From: SAR202 cluster bacterium bin22
Lineage (GTDB): Bacteria; Chloroflexota; Dehalococcoidia; Lucifugimonadales; UBA3495
DNA length: 64,000 nt
Assembly: GCA_002238505.1 (NCBI GenBank)
Contig: MPMM01000002.1
Coordinates: forward strand, 62,001 to 126,000
Direction: 5' to 3'
Below the pieces are notes generated by a model that saw nothing but the letters and a program-made list of their open reading frames with translations, did no database searches and was not told the origin of the DNA. Both the position numbers and the translations under genes were made by a program. Below are positions 18,227-27,572 of the stretch, piece after piece. How positions within the stretch are numbered: position 1 is the first letter of the stretch; each line of letters begins with the position of its first letter.

Positions 18227-19417
18227 ATGATCCGGTGGTTTACGGCGGGAGAGTCGCACGGCCAGGGCCTGGTGATAATTATGGAGGGCGTGCCGGCGGC
18301 CCTGCCCATCAACGAGGAGTACATCGGAACGCAACTGGGCCGGCGCCAGCGGGGTTACGGGCGTGGGGGGCGACAGTTAATTGAGCAGGACTGGGCCCAC
18401 ATAATGACGGGTGTCCGCCACGGCCTGACCCTGGGAAGTCCCATTGGCATGACCATCGAGAACAAGGACTGGGCCAACTGGACGGAAGCAATGGCCGTGG
18501 AGTACGTCGAGAATCCCTCGCAGGAAGGGAGAAACCGCCGGGTTACGCGCATCCGCCCGGGCCACGCGGACCTGCCCGGGACTATGAAGTATGGTTTCTC
18601 CGACGTGCGAAACGTTTTGGAACGAGCCAGCGCCCGGGAGACGGCGGCGCGGGTGGCCGCCGGGGCTATTGCCATGCGGCTGCTGGAGGAATTCGGGATC
18701 AGGCTTCACAGCCACGTTATCTCCATTGGCGGGGTGTGGGCCGACACGCCCGACACCCACGATGCCATTGACTGGGAAGCGGTTGAAGAGTCGCCGGTGC
18801 GGTGCGCCGACGCCGACGCCACTCAGAAAATGATTGCCGAGGTTGACGCGGCGCGGGACGCGGGGGATACGGTGGGCGGTACGGTGGAGGTCATCGCTGA
18901 AAAGGTGCCCATCGGCCTGGGGTCGCACATCCAGTGGGACAAGAAGATAGATGGCCGCATCGCCCAGGCCCTGATGTCGATAAACGCTGTCAAGGATGTT
19001 TCCATCGGCCCGGGTTGGGAAGTGGTCAACCGGCGGGGGTCGGAAGTGCATGACGTAATTGAGCCGGTAACCGACCCGGACAATCCGTGGCAGCGGAAGA
19101 CCAACCGGGCCGGTGGCACCGAAGGCGGAATGACCGACGGCATGCCCCTGGTGGCGCGCTTTGGCATCAAGCCCATAGCCACACTGCACCAGCCCCTGCC
19201 CTCGGTGGACCTGGACACGGGGGAACCGGTGCAGGCCCACTTTGAACGCTCCGACGTTTGCCAGGCGCCTCCTGCCGGTGTAATCGGCGAGGCCATGGTG
19301 GCCCTGGTGCTGGCCGACGCCTTCATGGAGAAGTTTGGGGGCGACTCCATCCCGGAAACCCGCCGCAACTACGAGGGGTACATGAAGACGGTGGGGCCGA
19401 GGAAGGTTTACAGGTAG
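18227..19417 (+). CDS. aroC: chorismate synthase
   Basis: This 396-residue FMN-dependent enzyme converts EPSP to chorismate. Signatures are TAGESHGQGL at 6-15, RIRPGHADLPGTMKYGFSDVRNVLERASARETAARV (FMN and substrate site), and RAGGTEGGMTDG near 285. The ATG at 18227 has GAGGT at ideal spacing, so it is preferred over the TTG at 18221. The 293-base gap after aroE contains only scattered GGATTCCGG repeat fragments. Confidence 0.96.
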   Translation: MIRWFTAGESHGQGLVIIMEGVPAALPINEEYIGTQLGRRQRGYGRGGRQLIEQDWAHIMTGVRHGLTLGSPIGMTIENKDWANWTEAMAVEYVENPSQEGRNRRVTRIRPGHADLPGTMKYGFSDVRNVLERASARETAARVAAGAIAMRLLEEFGIRLHSHVISIGGVWADTPDTHDAIDWEAVEESPVRCADADATQKMIAEVDAARDAGDTVGGTVEVIAEKVPIGLGSHIQWDKKIDGRIAQALMSINAVKDVSIGPGWEVVNRRGSEVHDVIEPVTDPDNPWQRKTNRAGGTEGGMTDGMPLVARFGIKPIATLHQPLPSVDLDTGEPVQAHFERSDVCQAPPAGVIGEAMVALVLADAFMEKFGGDSIPETRRNYEGYMKTVGPRKVYR

Positions 19418-19453
19418 GGGGGAGTTAAAAGAGAGAAGTTCGGAGATATTGGC

Positions 19454-20554
19454 ATGGCGATATACAAGATGGTGGGGGATAAGGAGAGGCTGGATCCAAT
19501 ACATGAAACATCATTTGTTCAAGAAAGAATAATGGAGGATCCAGATTTACGGTATATCCTCAGGTCACAACCTGAAGTGATTGAAGAAGGACTGTTTGTT
19601 CTTTCAGAGGAGTTCTCCGGTCATTGGAGAGGCTCCGGCAGAAGTATTGATTTACTAGGCTTGGACTCGAATGGGCGTCTCGTAGTCATTGAGCTCAAGC
19701 GAACTTCGACGGCTGATCATGCTGAGCTGCAGGCTATACGGTACGCCGCCATGGTGTCTGTACTTACTTCTGAGGATATTGTCGAAGCTCACCGAGCGTA
19801 TATAAACAAGTGGAGAATTGAAGGGGATGCGGAGGAACGTATCCAGGCCCACTTGTTCGGGACAAGCTTTGACGACATATACACCGAGTCGCCACGAATT
19901 GTACTGGTGTCGGAAGGATTTTCCAAAGAGTTGACCACTTCAGTCTTATGGCTGAACGAAAATGGGCTGGATATTTCTTGTATTCAGTTGCAGCCTTACC
20001 GCAATGAGCGGGAACTTCTAATCGAATCGAGCCAGATAGTTCCCGTTCCGGGCACAGAGGATCTCCTGGTGCAGGCGCAGGAAAAAAGGACCGAAACCAG
20101 AGAGCATCGTTCTGCTCCCAGCAAACCAGTTTCAGGTGGTGAAGTTTTCGAGGAGCATATTCAAGACGCCCGGCAAGAGTTTCAGCAGGAATTGAAAACT
20201 CTCTACAATTGGGCAGTCGGCCTCGAGTATAGCGAGTTGGCTACGCTTGTTTCCAATGCTGGCAAGTCCTGTACTACCCTAGGTGTCATTGTATCGGGCA
20301 AGGCCAGCCGATTAACAATATGGAATGTCAGGAGCAGTCCCTATATTACTCTGGACAGGAATGTATTTGGGGAACTTGCACCTAACGCATTTTATTCTTT
20401 CGACCGACTGCTGAATCCTGAGAACTCGAGCCAGACTGAAAGGGGTAACGTTACTCTACGAAGTCCCATATCCGAGGAGGCTCTGGCTGTCCTCACCCAA
20501 GTTTACCTTGAAGCCAACGGCCGACTGGGTGACGACTATCAGGCCGAGTCCTAG
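19454..20554 (+). CDS. NucS/DUF91-like endonuclease
   Basis: This 366-residue protein has an N-terminal PD-(D/E)XK nuclease core of the NucS/DUF91 type. SIDLLGLDSNGRLVVIELKRT (about 69-89) supplies the Asp and the E-x-K, followed by QAIRYAAMVS. NucS nucleases cut at mismatches or branched DNA ends. Residues 200-366 show no known domain; a long helical stretch (EEHIQDARQEFQQELKTLYNW) is present. GGAGAT precedes the ATG. The gene is AT-richer than aroC and may be accessory. Specific substrate is not inferable. Confidence 0.78.
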   Translation: MAIYKMVGDKERLDPIHETSFVQERIMEDPDLRYILRSQPEVIEEGLFVLSEEFSGHWRGSGRSIDLLGLDSNGRLVVIELKRTSTADHAELQAIRYAAMVSVLTSEDIVEAHRAYINKWRIEGDAEERIQAHLFGTSFDDIYTESPRIVLVSEGFSKELTTSVLWLNENGLDISCIQLQPYRNERELLIESSQIVPVPGTEDLLVQAQEKRTETREHRSAPSKPVSGGEVFEEHIQDARQEFQQELKTLYNWAVGLEYSELATLVSNAGKSCTTLGVIVSGKASRLTIWNVRSSPYITLDRNVFGELAPNAFYSFDRLLNPENSSQTERGNVTLRSPISEEALAVLTQVYLEANGRLGDDYQAES

Positions 20555-20601
20555 CAGTTCCATGTGGTAAAATACCCCCAAATCATAGCTGGGAAGCGCC
20601 A

Positions 20602-21144
20602 ATGACCCTGCCCTTGAACACTGCCCCCGGCCCAACGCCTGATGAAGAGGCGGGACGCCACGCCTTGATAAGCCAGGACTTCCTGGTGAAGGCACGCCAG
20701 GAACTGGAGAATGGCGACCTGTTGCAGGCCTCTGAAAAGGCTTGGGGCGCTACAGCCCACGCCATCAAGGCCGTCGCTGAAAAGCGTCGCTGGTTCAGTG
20801 AGGCCGACTGGAAGCTGCGCAGGGCGGCTCTTATACTAGAGGACGAGCTAGGTGATCGTTCCATAATGGGCTCGTACTCGGTAGCTCGGGAGGCCCATTA
20901 CAACTTCTACCTCCACCAGCACACCGTTCGAGAAGTTGAACGGGCTATAGAAGCTGCAGAGGACCTGATTGCCCGATTGGCTCCGACTCTGGCTTCTGAG
21001 TACCTTCCTCCGTATATCAGCGAGTCAGTTGAATCAAGAATCCGCTCCCTGGAACAGCCCACCAGCGACCCCGACCGGGACAGGCTTACCAATGGTCGCC
21101 CGCCCATGGAGCACCGTCCTCCGGCGGTGCCGTCCCAGGAATAA
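20602..21144 (+). CDS. PaREP1/HEPN-like protein
   Basis: This 180-residue helical protein resembles the PaREP1/PaREP8 family, which is related to HEPN. The core KARQELENGDLLQASEKAWGATAHAIKAVAEKRRWF (about 31-66) is characteristic. HEPN relatives often act in nucleotide transfer or RNA cleavage, but the R-x4-6-H motif is not obvious here, so no activity is claimed. The C terminus is proline- and arginine-rich. It sits 47 bases after the NucS-like gene and 13 before metF, probably in one transcript. Confidence 0.7.
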   Translation: MTLPLNTAPGPTPDEEAGRHALISQDFLVKARQELENGDLLQASEKAWGATAHAIKAVAEKRRWFSEADWKLRRAALILEDELGDRSIMGSYSVAREAHYNFYLHQHTVREVERAIEAAEDLIARLAPTLASEYLPPYISESVESRIRSLEQPTSDPDRDRLTNGRPPMEHRPPAVPSQE

Positions 21145-21157
21145 AAGGACCACCACC

Positions 21158-22039
21158 GTGAAAATACGCGAAATACTCCAGCAAAAGCGCACTGTATCAT
21201 GCGAGTTCTTCCCGCCACGGGAGGAGGACGGGATACCTGCCGTTTTTCGCGCCATTGACCGCGTTGGCGCATTCAACCCAGACTTTATTTCCGTTACCTA
21301 TGGGGCTGGTGGTTCCACCCGCTCCTTTACCGAGCGCATTACCATGCAGGTGAAGCAGGAGACGGACCTGGAAGTGATGGCCCATTTGACCTGCGTGGCC
21401 CAGACCCGCAAGGAAGTAAACGGCGTTCTGGAGAGGCTGGACGAGGCCGGGGTGGAGAATGTTATTGCCCTGCGCGGCGACCCGCCCCAGGGCCAGGAAA
21501 ACTTTGTGCCGGTGGACGGCGGCTTCGGGCACGCTACCGAGCTTATTGACCACATTCGGGCCAACTTTGACTTCGGACTGGCCGCCGCCTGCTATCCTGA
21601 GGGCCATACCGAATCTCCGGATCTGGACTCGGATATCCGTTTTGCCAAGGAGAAGGTGGACCGGGGGGCCGACTTCCTGATTACCCAGCTTTTCTACGAC
21701 AACAGCTACTTCTTTGACTTTATGGACCGGGCGTACCAGGCCGGGATTGACGTACCCATTATCCCCGGGGTGCTGCCAATCCTGAACACGGCCCAGATAC
21801 GGCGGTTCACGTCACTGTGCGGCGCGACCATCCCGTCGGACCTGGACAAACAGCTGGAAGATTACTCGGAAGATGAAAATGCGGTGCGGGAACTGGGCGT
21901 GGAGTATGCCTCGAGGCAGGTGGAAGAGCTTTGGGAGAACGGGGTCCCGGGCGTCCATTTCTACGTTCTGAACCGCAGCTACTCGGTGTCGCGAATCCTG
22001 TCCAACCTGAATTTGCCTGGTCACGTCGCGGCGGACTAG
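21158..22039 (+). CDS. metF: methylenetetrahydrofolate reductase
   Basis: This 293-residue FAD-dependent TIM barrel reduces 5,10-methylene-THF to 5-methyl-THF. Motifs are VSCEFFPPREEDG at 12-24 (active-site Glu), SVTYGAGGSTR, HLTCVAQTRKEV, ALRGDPPQGQ and QLFYDNSYFFDFMDRA. A GTG start at 21158 with AGGAC upstream gives the standard N terminus; the longer open frame into the preceding gene is spurious. A MetE-C-like gene at 28220 may be a functional partner, though not an operon mate. Confidence 0.94.
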   Translation: MKIREILQQKRTVSCEFFPPREEDGIPAVFRAIDRVGAFNPDFISVTYGAGGSTRSFTERITMQVKQETDLEVMAHLTCVAQTRKEVNGVLERLDEAGVENVIALRGDPPQGQENFVPVDGGFGHATELIDHIRANFDFGLAAACYPEGHTESPDLDSDIRFAKEKVDRGADFLITQLFYDNSYFFDFMDRAYQAGIDVPIIPGVLPILNTAQIRRFTSLCGATIPSDLDKQLEDYSEDENAVRELGVEYASRQVEELWENGVPGVHFYVLNRSYSVSRILSNLNLPGHVAAD

Positions 22040-22235
22040 CGAGTCGTCAGCAGCGAAAAAATGGGTTGCTCCAGGAAGGGATTCAGACCCAGCACCTTCA
22101 TGGATTCCGGCCTTCACCAGAATGACGGTTAGACCCCTCCGCAGCCTTCCCCATTGCGGGGGAAAGAGATTTTGAGGCAGCCTCCAGGGAAAAGTTCCCT
22201 ACCATTGTTCTACCCCTAAAGTCAGGGGCAAGCGC

Positions 22236-22688
22236 ATGACGAGCAACCTGACCACCGGCGTCGATATTATCGAGATCCCCCGGATTGCCCGAGTGCTGGA
22301 GCGGTACGGGCAGCGCTTCCTTCGCCGCATCTTTACGCCGGGGGAGATTGAGTACTGCCGGGAGCGGCCGCCCAACCTGGCCGGACGCTTCGCTGCCAAG
22401 GAAGCCACGATGAAGGCCCTGGGCACCGGCGTGCGTGGCGTGGCCTGGAAGGACATAGAAGTTGTCAGGGCCCCCAGCGGGGCGCCCTCCATCCGGCTGT
22501 ACGGCCGGGCCAAGGCCAGGGCGGAAAGGCTGGGTGTGCTGGAAATCTCCCTCAGCATGTCCCACTCCAGAGAGTATGCCGTGGCCTTTGTGGTCACCCA
22601 ATGCGCTCCCTCCCCGGCCCCGGAATCCAGTTCTTCCAGCAACGAAGATTCTTCTCCTCTCCCCGGCGGGGAAAACGTCCAGCGGTGA
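22236..22688 (+). CDS. acpS: holo-[acyl-carrier-protein] synthase
   Basis: This 150-residue phosphopantetheinyl transferase activates ACP. GVDIIEIPRI at 8-17 carries the Mg-binding Asp, and RRIFTPGEIEYC and AGRFAAKEATMKALG hold the catalytic Glu/Lys. SLSMSHSREYAVAFVV closes the domain at about residue 122. A Ser/Pro-rich tail of about 28 residues exceeds the usual length. The stop codon TGA overlaps the GTG start of the next gene (GTGA), so translation is coupled. Confidence 0.93.
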   Translation: MTSNLTTGVDIIEIPRIARVLERYGQRFLRRIFTPGEIEYCRERPPNLAGRFAAKEATMKALGTGVRGVAWKDIEVVRAPSGAPSIRLYGRAKARAERLGVLEISLSMSHSREYAVAFVVTQCAPSPAPESSSSSNEDSSPLPGGENVQR

Positions 22689-24310
22689 CGGCTTTGCCTG
22701 CCAACTTCAATCCTGCCAACCTCAAGGTGGTAACTGCCGCCCAGATGACGGCCTTGGAACAGGAGTCGGAGCGGCAGGGTACCAGCACCGACACACTGAT
22801 GGAAAAAGCCGGCCTTGCGGTGGCGGAATACGCCCGACAGCGCTTGGGCAGCGTTGCCGGATTGCGGGCGGTTATCCTGGTGGGGCCCGGCAACAATGGG
22901 GCCGACGGGCTGGTGGTTGCCCGTCACCTGCAGCGGTGGGGCGCGGAAGTAACCGCCTGCCTGCTGACATCCCGTCCCGATGTTGATGCCAAGCTGGAGA
23001 TGGCCAGGGAATACGGGGTGTCCATTCTGAAGTTGAGTGAATCTCCGGATCTCGACTCTCTCAACCAATTGCTTGGCCGCAGCCAACTGGTAATAGACGC
23101 GATTCTGGGTACCGGTCGGTCCCGGCCCCTGCAGGGAGTGGTCAGGGAAGCGCTGCTCCGGACTGCCGCGGTGCGAGTCCAGGGCCAGGCCCCCTTGTTG
23201 CTGGCATTGGACTTGCCGACGGGACTGGACGCCGACAAAGGGTCGGTGGATGACGCTACCCCCATTATGGATGCCACCCTGGCCCTGGGTTTCCCCAAGG
23301 CGGGGTTGCTGGCGTTTCCCGGAGCCGAGCGGGTGGGGGAGTTGGTGACGCTAGACATCGGGATGCCCGACGGAATGGGTCAGGATGGTGTGTCCCTGGA
23401 ATTGCTGACGCCGGACTGGGTGGGAAGCAAGTTGCCGCCAAGGTCGCTGGACTCGCATAAGGGCACATATGGGCACCTGCTGGTAGTGGCGGGTTCACGA
23501 AACTACGTGGGAGCGGCCTGCCTGGTGGCGAGGGCGGCGCACCGGTCGGGAGTCGGGCTGGTAACCCTGGCTACACCCGAGAGTGTTTACCCAATAGTTG
23601 CCTCACAGCTGACGGAAACGGTCCACCTGCCGCTGCCCGAAGACGGGGAAGGGAGAGTACACCCTGACGCCGCCCAGGTTATAGGGGAGGTATTGACCCG
23701 TTACGATGCCGTGGCCGTGGGCAGCGGGCTTGGTCAGTCGGAGAACGTTTCAAACTTCGTGGAGAGCCTGCTGCTCGCCGGACACTCACCCGGCTTGCCC
23801 GTTCTGGTGGACGCCGACGGGTTGAACAGCCTGTCTCAACTTCGCGAGTGGTGGAGGAGACAGTCAGGTCCGATGGTACTGACCCCCCACCCTGGCGAGA
23901 TGGCCACCCTGACGGGCCTTTCCACGGCGGAGGTGCAGCGGGACCGGGTGGCAGTGGCGCGGGAATGGGCAGCCCGCTGGCAAACGGTAACCGTCCTGAA
24001 GGGTGCATTTACGGCGGTGGCTGAGCCAGTATCGGCACCAGCGGATGGCGATGAGAGGGACGGAATGGTGCGCCTCTCGCCCTTTGCCAACCCCGGACTG
24101 GCCTCGGGTGGCACGGGCGACGTACTTACCGGTGTTATCGGGAGCCTGATGGCCCAGGGAATGGACCCCTTCGACGCGGCCAGTTGCGGCGTATATCTGC
24201 ACGGACGGGCGGCGGAGATGATAACGAAGAGGCAGGGCCCCACCGGCCTGCTGGCCTCGGAGGTGGCGGAAGCCCTGCCCCTGGCTTTCAAGGAGTTAAG
24301 GGCCGCTTAA
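22685..24310 (+). CDS. nnrDE: bifunctional NAD(P)HX epimerase/dehydratase
   Basis: This 541-residue metabolite-repair enzyme fuses an N-terminal epimerase (about 15-235, with GPGNNGADGLVVARHL and DLPTGLDAD) to a C-terminal ADP-dependent dehydratase (about 255-535, with HKGTYGHLLVVAGS, VLTPHPGEMATLTG and NPGLASGGTGDVLTG). It repairs hydrated NAD(P)H. The GTG start overlaps the acpS stop; acpS-nnr adjacency is common in bacteria. A hairpin at 24380-24409 may end the transcript. Confidence 0.95.
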   Translation: MTALPANFNPANLKVVTAAQMTALEQESERQGTSTDTLMEKAGLAVAEYARQRLGSVAGLRAVILVGPGNNGADGLVVARHLQRWGAEVTACLLTSRPDVDAKLEMAREYGVSILKLSESPDLDSLNQLLGRSQLVIDAILGTGRSRPLQGVVREALLRTAAVRVQGQAPLLLALDLPTGLDADKGSVDDATPIMDATLALGFPKAGLLAFPGAERVGELVTLDIGMPDGMGQDGVSLELLTPDWVGSKLPPRSLDSHKGTYGHLLVVAGSRNYVGAACLVARAAHRSGVGLVTLATPESVYPIVASQLTETVHLPLPEDGEGRVHPDAAQVIGEVLTRYDAVAVGSGLGQSENVSNFVESLLLAGHSPGLPVLVDADGLNSLSQLREWWRRQSGPMVLTPHPGEMATLTGLSTAEVQRDRVAVAREWAARWQTVTVLKGAFTAVAEPVSAPADGDERDGMVRLSPFANPGLASGGTGDVLTGVIGSLMAQGMDPFDAASCGVYLHGRAAEMITKRQGPTGLLASEVAEALPLAFKELRAA

Positions 24311-24379
24311 GGGGTTGGGCGGCGTTCACTTGCTGTGGAAGCCGTTTCAAGCATTGTCAAAGGAATGACCTTTGGGTTT

Positions 24380-24409
24380 GGGGGTGACGTCTGGAAGGGC
24401 GTCACCCCC
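24380..24409 (+). terminator. possible terminator after nnrDE
   Basis: GGGGGTGACG pairs with CGTCACCCCC around a 10-base loop, 70 bases after the stop. Only a short T-run (ACTTTTC) follows 7 bases later, so termination is uncertain. Confidence 0.5.
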
Positions 24410-24462
24410 ATGCCGACTTTTCGCCGTCGGTGAGGAAGGTATCTTGAAAAGGCTTCTAAACC

Positions 24463-24586
24463 GAGGCCAGGGCGGGATGTGCATTGCCTTTCCAGCGACT
24501 ATGGCATGCTCTCATAGAAGGCTTGACGCCTGAGCCGACTTTGATACCGCGCCCGGGGTTGGGGCCCACGGCCGTGGGCCCCTAGA
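24463..24586 (+). repeat. 125-bp repeat, left copy of an inverted pair
   Basis: This stretch matches the reverse complement of 27906-28031 along its length: GGATGTGCATTGCCTTT, GGCATG-TCTCATAGAAGGC and GCCGA-TTTGATA. It ends in the palindrome GGGCCCACGGCCGTGGGCCC at 24562-24581. The partner has GGGCGCACGGCCGTGCGCCC, so both arms changed together. It occupies most of the 410-base gap after nnrDE, where no gene is seen. Confidence 0.75.
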
Positions 24587-24719
24587 ATTACAACGACGGG
24601 TTAGGGTGGAACGCCGGAGGCGACGCGACCGAGGACGGCGTGGGAGCGCCTGCTTACGATGGTACGGTGCGTGCGTCACCGGGGGCCGGGGTATGTTCAA
24701 CATGGAGGGCGCGGAGTAA

Positions 24720-25889
24720 TCAAGGGCTGGGAGCCGTGGCGCCCGCGTCAGTCACGGTGGCGAGGGAGAGGATGTAAGGGCCGGTGTTATCCTCGCTCTC
24801 GAAGGTCGTTCCGACTCCGACGTGGTACGCCCCGGGCTGGTAGTGGTCCTCGTGGGAATCCAGTGGGCCATTCCATGAGAAGTGCTTCCTGGACCCGTCT
24901 TCCGCCCATACGCTCCAAATGCCCAGCTGGTCCGGCCCGCCTGTCACCTCGAGGCGGTATGTGCCCTCGTGGTCGATCTCGAAACGGAACACGTCCCGGT
25001 CGTCCAGCGACTCAACGGCCCACAGCGGTTCCGATGTGCTGCCCCAATGAGCCCAGTCCCACGGGTGCAGGCCAGGATGGTCCGGCGAGACGTCGGAGTT
25101 TATCGTCGCCTCGATGGATTCGCCGGGGCGGATCACTATCTCGGGGTCGGGCTGCCGATCATCGGCGTGGTCGTCCTGCCGCACGGTAATGGTGTAGTGG
25201 CCGGTGCCGGACGGTTCCAGCTGTCCACTGCCCACCGCGACGAAGTAGGCGCCGCTGGCTTCGGGGACGAAGTATCCGCGGGCCCAGTTCGGGAGGAGAC
25301 CGCCTCCGTCCTGCGCGCCCATCAGTTGCACTCCCTGCTGGTTGACGATCTTGAGGATGCTGGGATCAACGAGGTGGTTGTCAACGTAGTGCACGTCGCC
25401 GTCGTCTTTAACGTCCAGCCTGCCTTCGACTTCCACGATGTAGTTCCTGCCACCGTGGGCAGTGAAGCTGAATGCATCCCGCCCGCCGTCCGCCGCGGTG
25501 AGCTCGCCGTGCGCCATCTTCAGGTAGCCATCGGTCAGCGGAGTGGCATTCTCCATCCACTGATGGGGCAAAGGACCGGCGGCGGTGGTGGGTTCGGTGT
25601 AGCAGAAAACGCGCATGGTGGGGCTGAAGATGTCGGTGTCGTACTTGGCCCGGACTTCCAGCCTGAAGTCGTCGCCCTCCTCAACCTGGGAATCGATACA
25701 CTTGAGATAAAGCCAGGGCTCGTTCCTGGCGCTGGCAGGGGCGGCAAGGGCCGTGGGGTTAGGAGCGGCAAACTGCTGTACCAGCAACAGCATGGCCAGG
25801 ACAGTTGCCAGGGATGCGAGAGCGAGAATTCTTGACCTGCCTGCTCGCGGAATACGAAACCGGTTGGTGCAGTTTTTGATACCGGCCAT
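24720..25889 (-). CDS. secreted protein with PPC-like beta-sandwich domains
   Basis: This 389-residue protein has an N-terminal signal sequence: a basic start (MAGIKNCTNRFRIPRAGRSR), then a hydrophobic helix (ILALASLATVLAMLLLVQQF) and a likely cut after TALAAPA. The mature part is all-beta with at least two pre-peptidase-C-like units (FSFTAHGGRNYIVEVEG; DVFRFEIDHEGTYRLEVTGG). No protease or other catalytic domain is attached. It is probably an exported or surface-bound binding protein. AGGAGG lies 11 bases before the ATG. The ligand is unknown. Confidence 0.82.
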   Translation of the reverse strand: MAGIKNCTNRFRIPRAGRSRILALASLATVLAMLLLVQQFAAPNPTALAAPASARNEPWLYLKCIDSQVEEGDDFRLEVRAKYDTDIFSPTMRVFCYTEPTTAAGPLPHQWMENATPLTDGYLKMAHGELTAADGGRDAFSFTAHGGRNYIVEVEGRLDVKDDGDVHYVDNHLVDPSILKIVNQQGVQLMGAQDGGGLLPNWARGYFVPEASGAYFVAVGSGQLEPSGTGHYTITVRQDDHADDRQPDPEIVIRPGESIEATINSDVSPDHPGLHPWDWAHWGSTSEPLWAVESLDDRDVFRFEIDHEGTYRLEVTGGPDQLGIWSVWAEDGSRKHFSWNGPLDSHEDHYQPGAYHVGVGTTFESEDNTGPYILSLATVTDAGATAPSP

Positions 25890-26469
25890 CTGAGAAATGA
25901 CCTCCTAAATGTAGAATGGGTTAGTCTAGCGTTCCAGGTGTTATGGGAGGGTTAGTGTAATAAAGGTATCTAAATGTATAGCAATCATTATATTATATAT
26001 AATAATTATAAAATGCTGGAAATAGATTTGTAAAATGGCTGGCTGCGGACCCCCTGGCCGGGGTAATCGCATCCTGGTTCGATGTCACTCTGAGCGGAGT
26101 TGAATAATCTGGACTCTGTCCGCAAACCAGCTTTCGAACCCGTAACCGAACGTCAGGAAGGATTTCAGACCCTTTGGCTGCGCTCAGGGTGACATACATT
26201 TCTTGCTGTAAGGGCTTGTGTCTTGCCATAGGGTCATGCGCAATTTATGAGCAAGTTATGGCGCGATTGACGTGGAGGATTCCTGCCCTCAGTTGACTGC
26301 CCGCCAATTGAACATAACTAAATTGATGAAAACTTGTACTGTGGGTGGGTGTTGGCAAAAGGCGTTATGTTATACTCTAAAATCATCTTCAGATACGAAA
26401 TCCTGTCTAATTTAAGGCGGCTGGCCAGCCGGCACAGCTGCGCAAGACCGCGTGGTGTGAGGGGGTGCC
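25890..26469. other. intergenic region with AT-rich patch
   Basis: This 580-base spacer lies between divergent genes. An unusually AT-rich tract at 25970-26022 (ATTATATTATATATAATAATTATAAAA) stands out from the GC-rich surroundings and may serve as a promoter or easily melted region. An inverted-repeat element lies at 26092-26195. I see no gene. Confidence 0.55.
26092..26195. repeat. 104-bp element with 18-bp imperfect inverted ends
   Basis: The ends ATGTCACTCTGAGCGGAG (26092-26109) and CTGCGCTCAGGGTGACAT (26178-26195) pair at 16 of 18 positions. The right arm, with its GGAAGGATT lead-in, recurs at 6523-6562. It is a MITE-like or REP-like non-coding element. Confidence 0.6.
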
Positions 26470-27393
26470 ATGTCTCTGGAACAATTCCTCGAAAACCTTT
26501 CTGATCCAGCCATCCCCCTGGGCAATTCCGACTTTATTGAGCTTTCCGACCTGTCGCCATCGGAGTTGGGCGTGTTTGCCCGCTCGTGGTACTCCCTGTC
26601 ACTGGAGCGCAAGAGGGAGATCCTCGTAACGCTGGTGGAACTGGCCGAGGATAGCCCGGAGCTTGATTTCTGCACCATTTACAAGATGTGCCTCAAGGAC
26701 GAGGACGAGTGGATGCAGGAGAAGGCCATTGATGGGCTCTGGGAGTATGAGGACCGCTCGGTACTGCCCAGCCTGATGCAGGTCCTGACGTCCCGCAGGG
26801 GTCCGGCGGTGAGGTCGGCCGCAGCTTCCGCATTGGGCAAGTTCTCCATCCTGGCCCAGGAGGGCCAACTGCTGTCACGGGATGCCAGCAGTATTCACAG
26901 CACTCTCATGGAGGTGCTGCAGGACCCGGACGAAAACCTGGATGTCCGCCGCCGCAGCCTGGAAGCGGTGGCCCCCTTTAACACGCCGGACATACGTGAT
27001 TACGTGTGCTGGGCCTACCAGAGCGATGACCTGGAACTGAAGGCGAGCGCCATCTTTGCCATGGGCCGCACCGGTGAAGTAAGCTGGCTGCCTACTCTCA
27101 TCCGGGAACTGGACAACAGGGAGCCGGCCCTTCGGTATGAGACCGCCAACGCCTGCGGCGACCTGGGCGAGGAAGATGTGGTCCCGTACCTGCTGGAATT
27201 GCTGGAGGACGAGGACTTCCAGGTGCAGATAGCCGCCCTGAACTCCCTGGGCAAGATTGGGGGATCGCTGGCCAAGCGGGCTTTGTTGCGCTGCATTGAG
27301 GAGGGTGACGCTTCCCTGGAAGAGGCGGCCCGTTCGGCCCTGGAAAACGTGGAATTTCTGGAAGATCCCATTGCTTTTTCGGCTGAGACCTAG
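26470..27393 (+). CDS. HEAT-repeat protein
   Basis: This 307-residue all-helical protein is built of HEAT/PBS-lyase-like repeats. Examples are EWMQEKAIDGLWEYEDRSVLPSLMQVL, PAVRSAAASALGKFS, LELKASAIFAMGRTGEVSWLPTLIREL, PALRYETANACGDLGEEDVVPYLLELL and FQVQIAALNSLGKIGGSLAKRALL. Such solenoids bind proteins; no enzyme motif is present. GAGGGGGTG precedes the ATG. It stands alone between repeat-rich intergenic regions. Confidence 0.85.
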   Translation: MSLEQFLENLSDPAIPLGNSDFIELSDLSPSELGVFARSWYSLSLERKREILVTLVELAEDSPELDFCTIYKMCLKDEDEWMQEKAIDGLWEYEDRSVLPSLMQVLTSRRGPAVRSAAASALGKFSILAQEGQLLSRDASSIHSTLMEVLQDPDENLDVRRRSLEAVAPFNTPDIRDYVCWAYQSDDLELKASAIFAMGRTGEVSWLPTLIRELDNREPALRYETANACGDLGEEDVVPYLLELLEDEDFQVQIAALNSLGKIGGSLAKRALLRCIEEGDASLEEAARSALENVEFLEDPIAFSAET

Positions 27394-27497
27394 CGGGCAA
27401 TCCGGCCCGCTGCCGGTACGCCACTGGCAAATGGACTCCACCCACTTCGCGCATCTGACCCCTCTTTCGGGCCTCGGAACACTGGCAGTTCCCCGGG

Positions 27498-27572
27498 GCT
27501 ATCGCATTTGGAGAATCCCACCTCAGGCGTAGTTTCCTCCAGGTGCGAGGTTCCCGCCTGTGTGGGGACTAG
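27498..27572 (+). repeat. dispersed 75-bp repeat, copy 4
   Basis: GCTATCGCATTTGGAGAATCCC...GCGAGGTTCCCGCC ends in a hairpin at 27550-27569 (GTTCCCGC, CTGT, GTGGGGAC) that stays fully paired through G-U wobbles. The copy lies about 105 bases after the HEAT gene. Confidence 0.7.

Noticed and set aside
20969-21157. long upstream extension of metF
   Set aside because: It overlaps the PaREP1-like gene in another frame and adds residues absent from MetF; GTG at 21158 has proper spacing.
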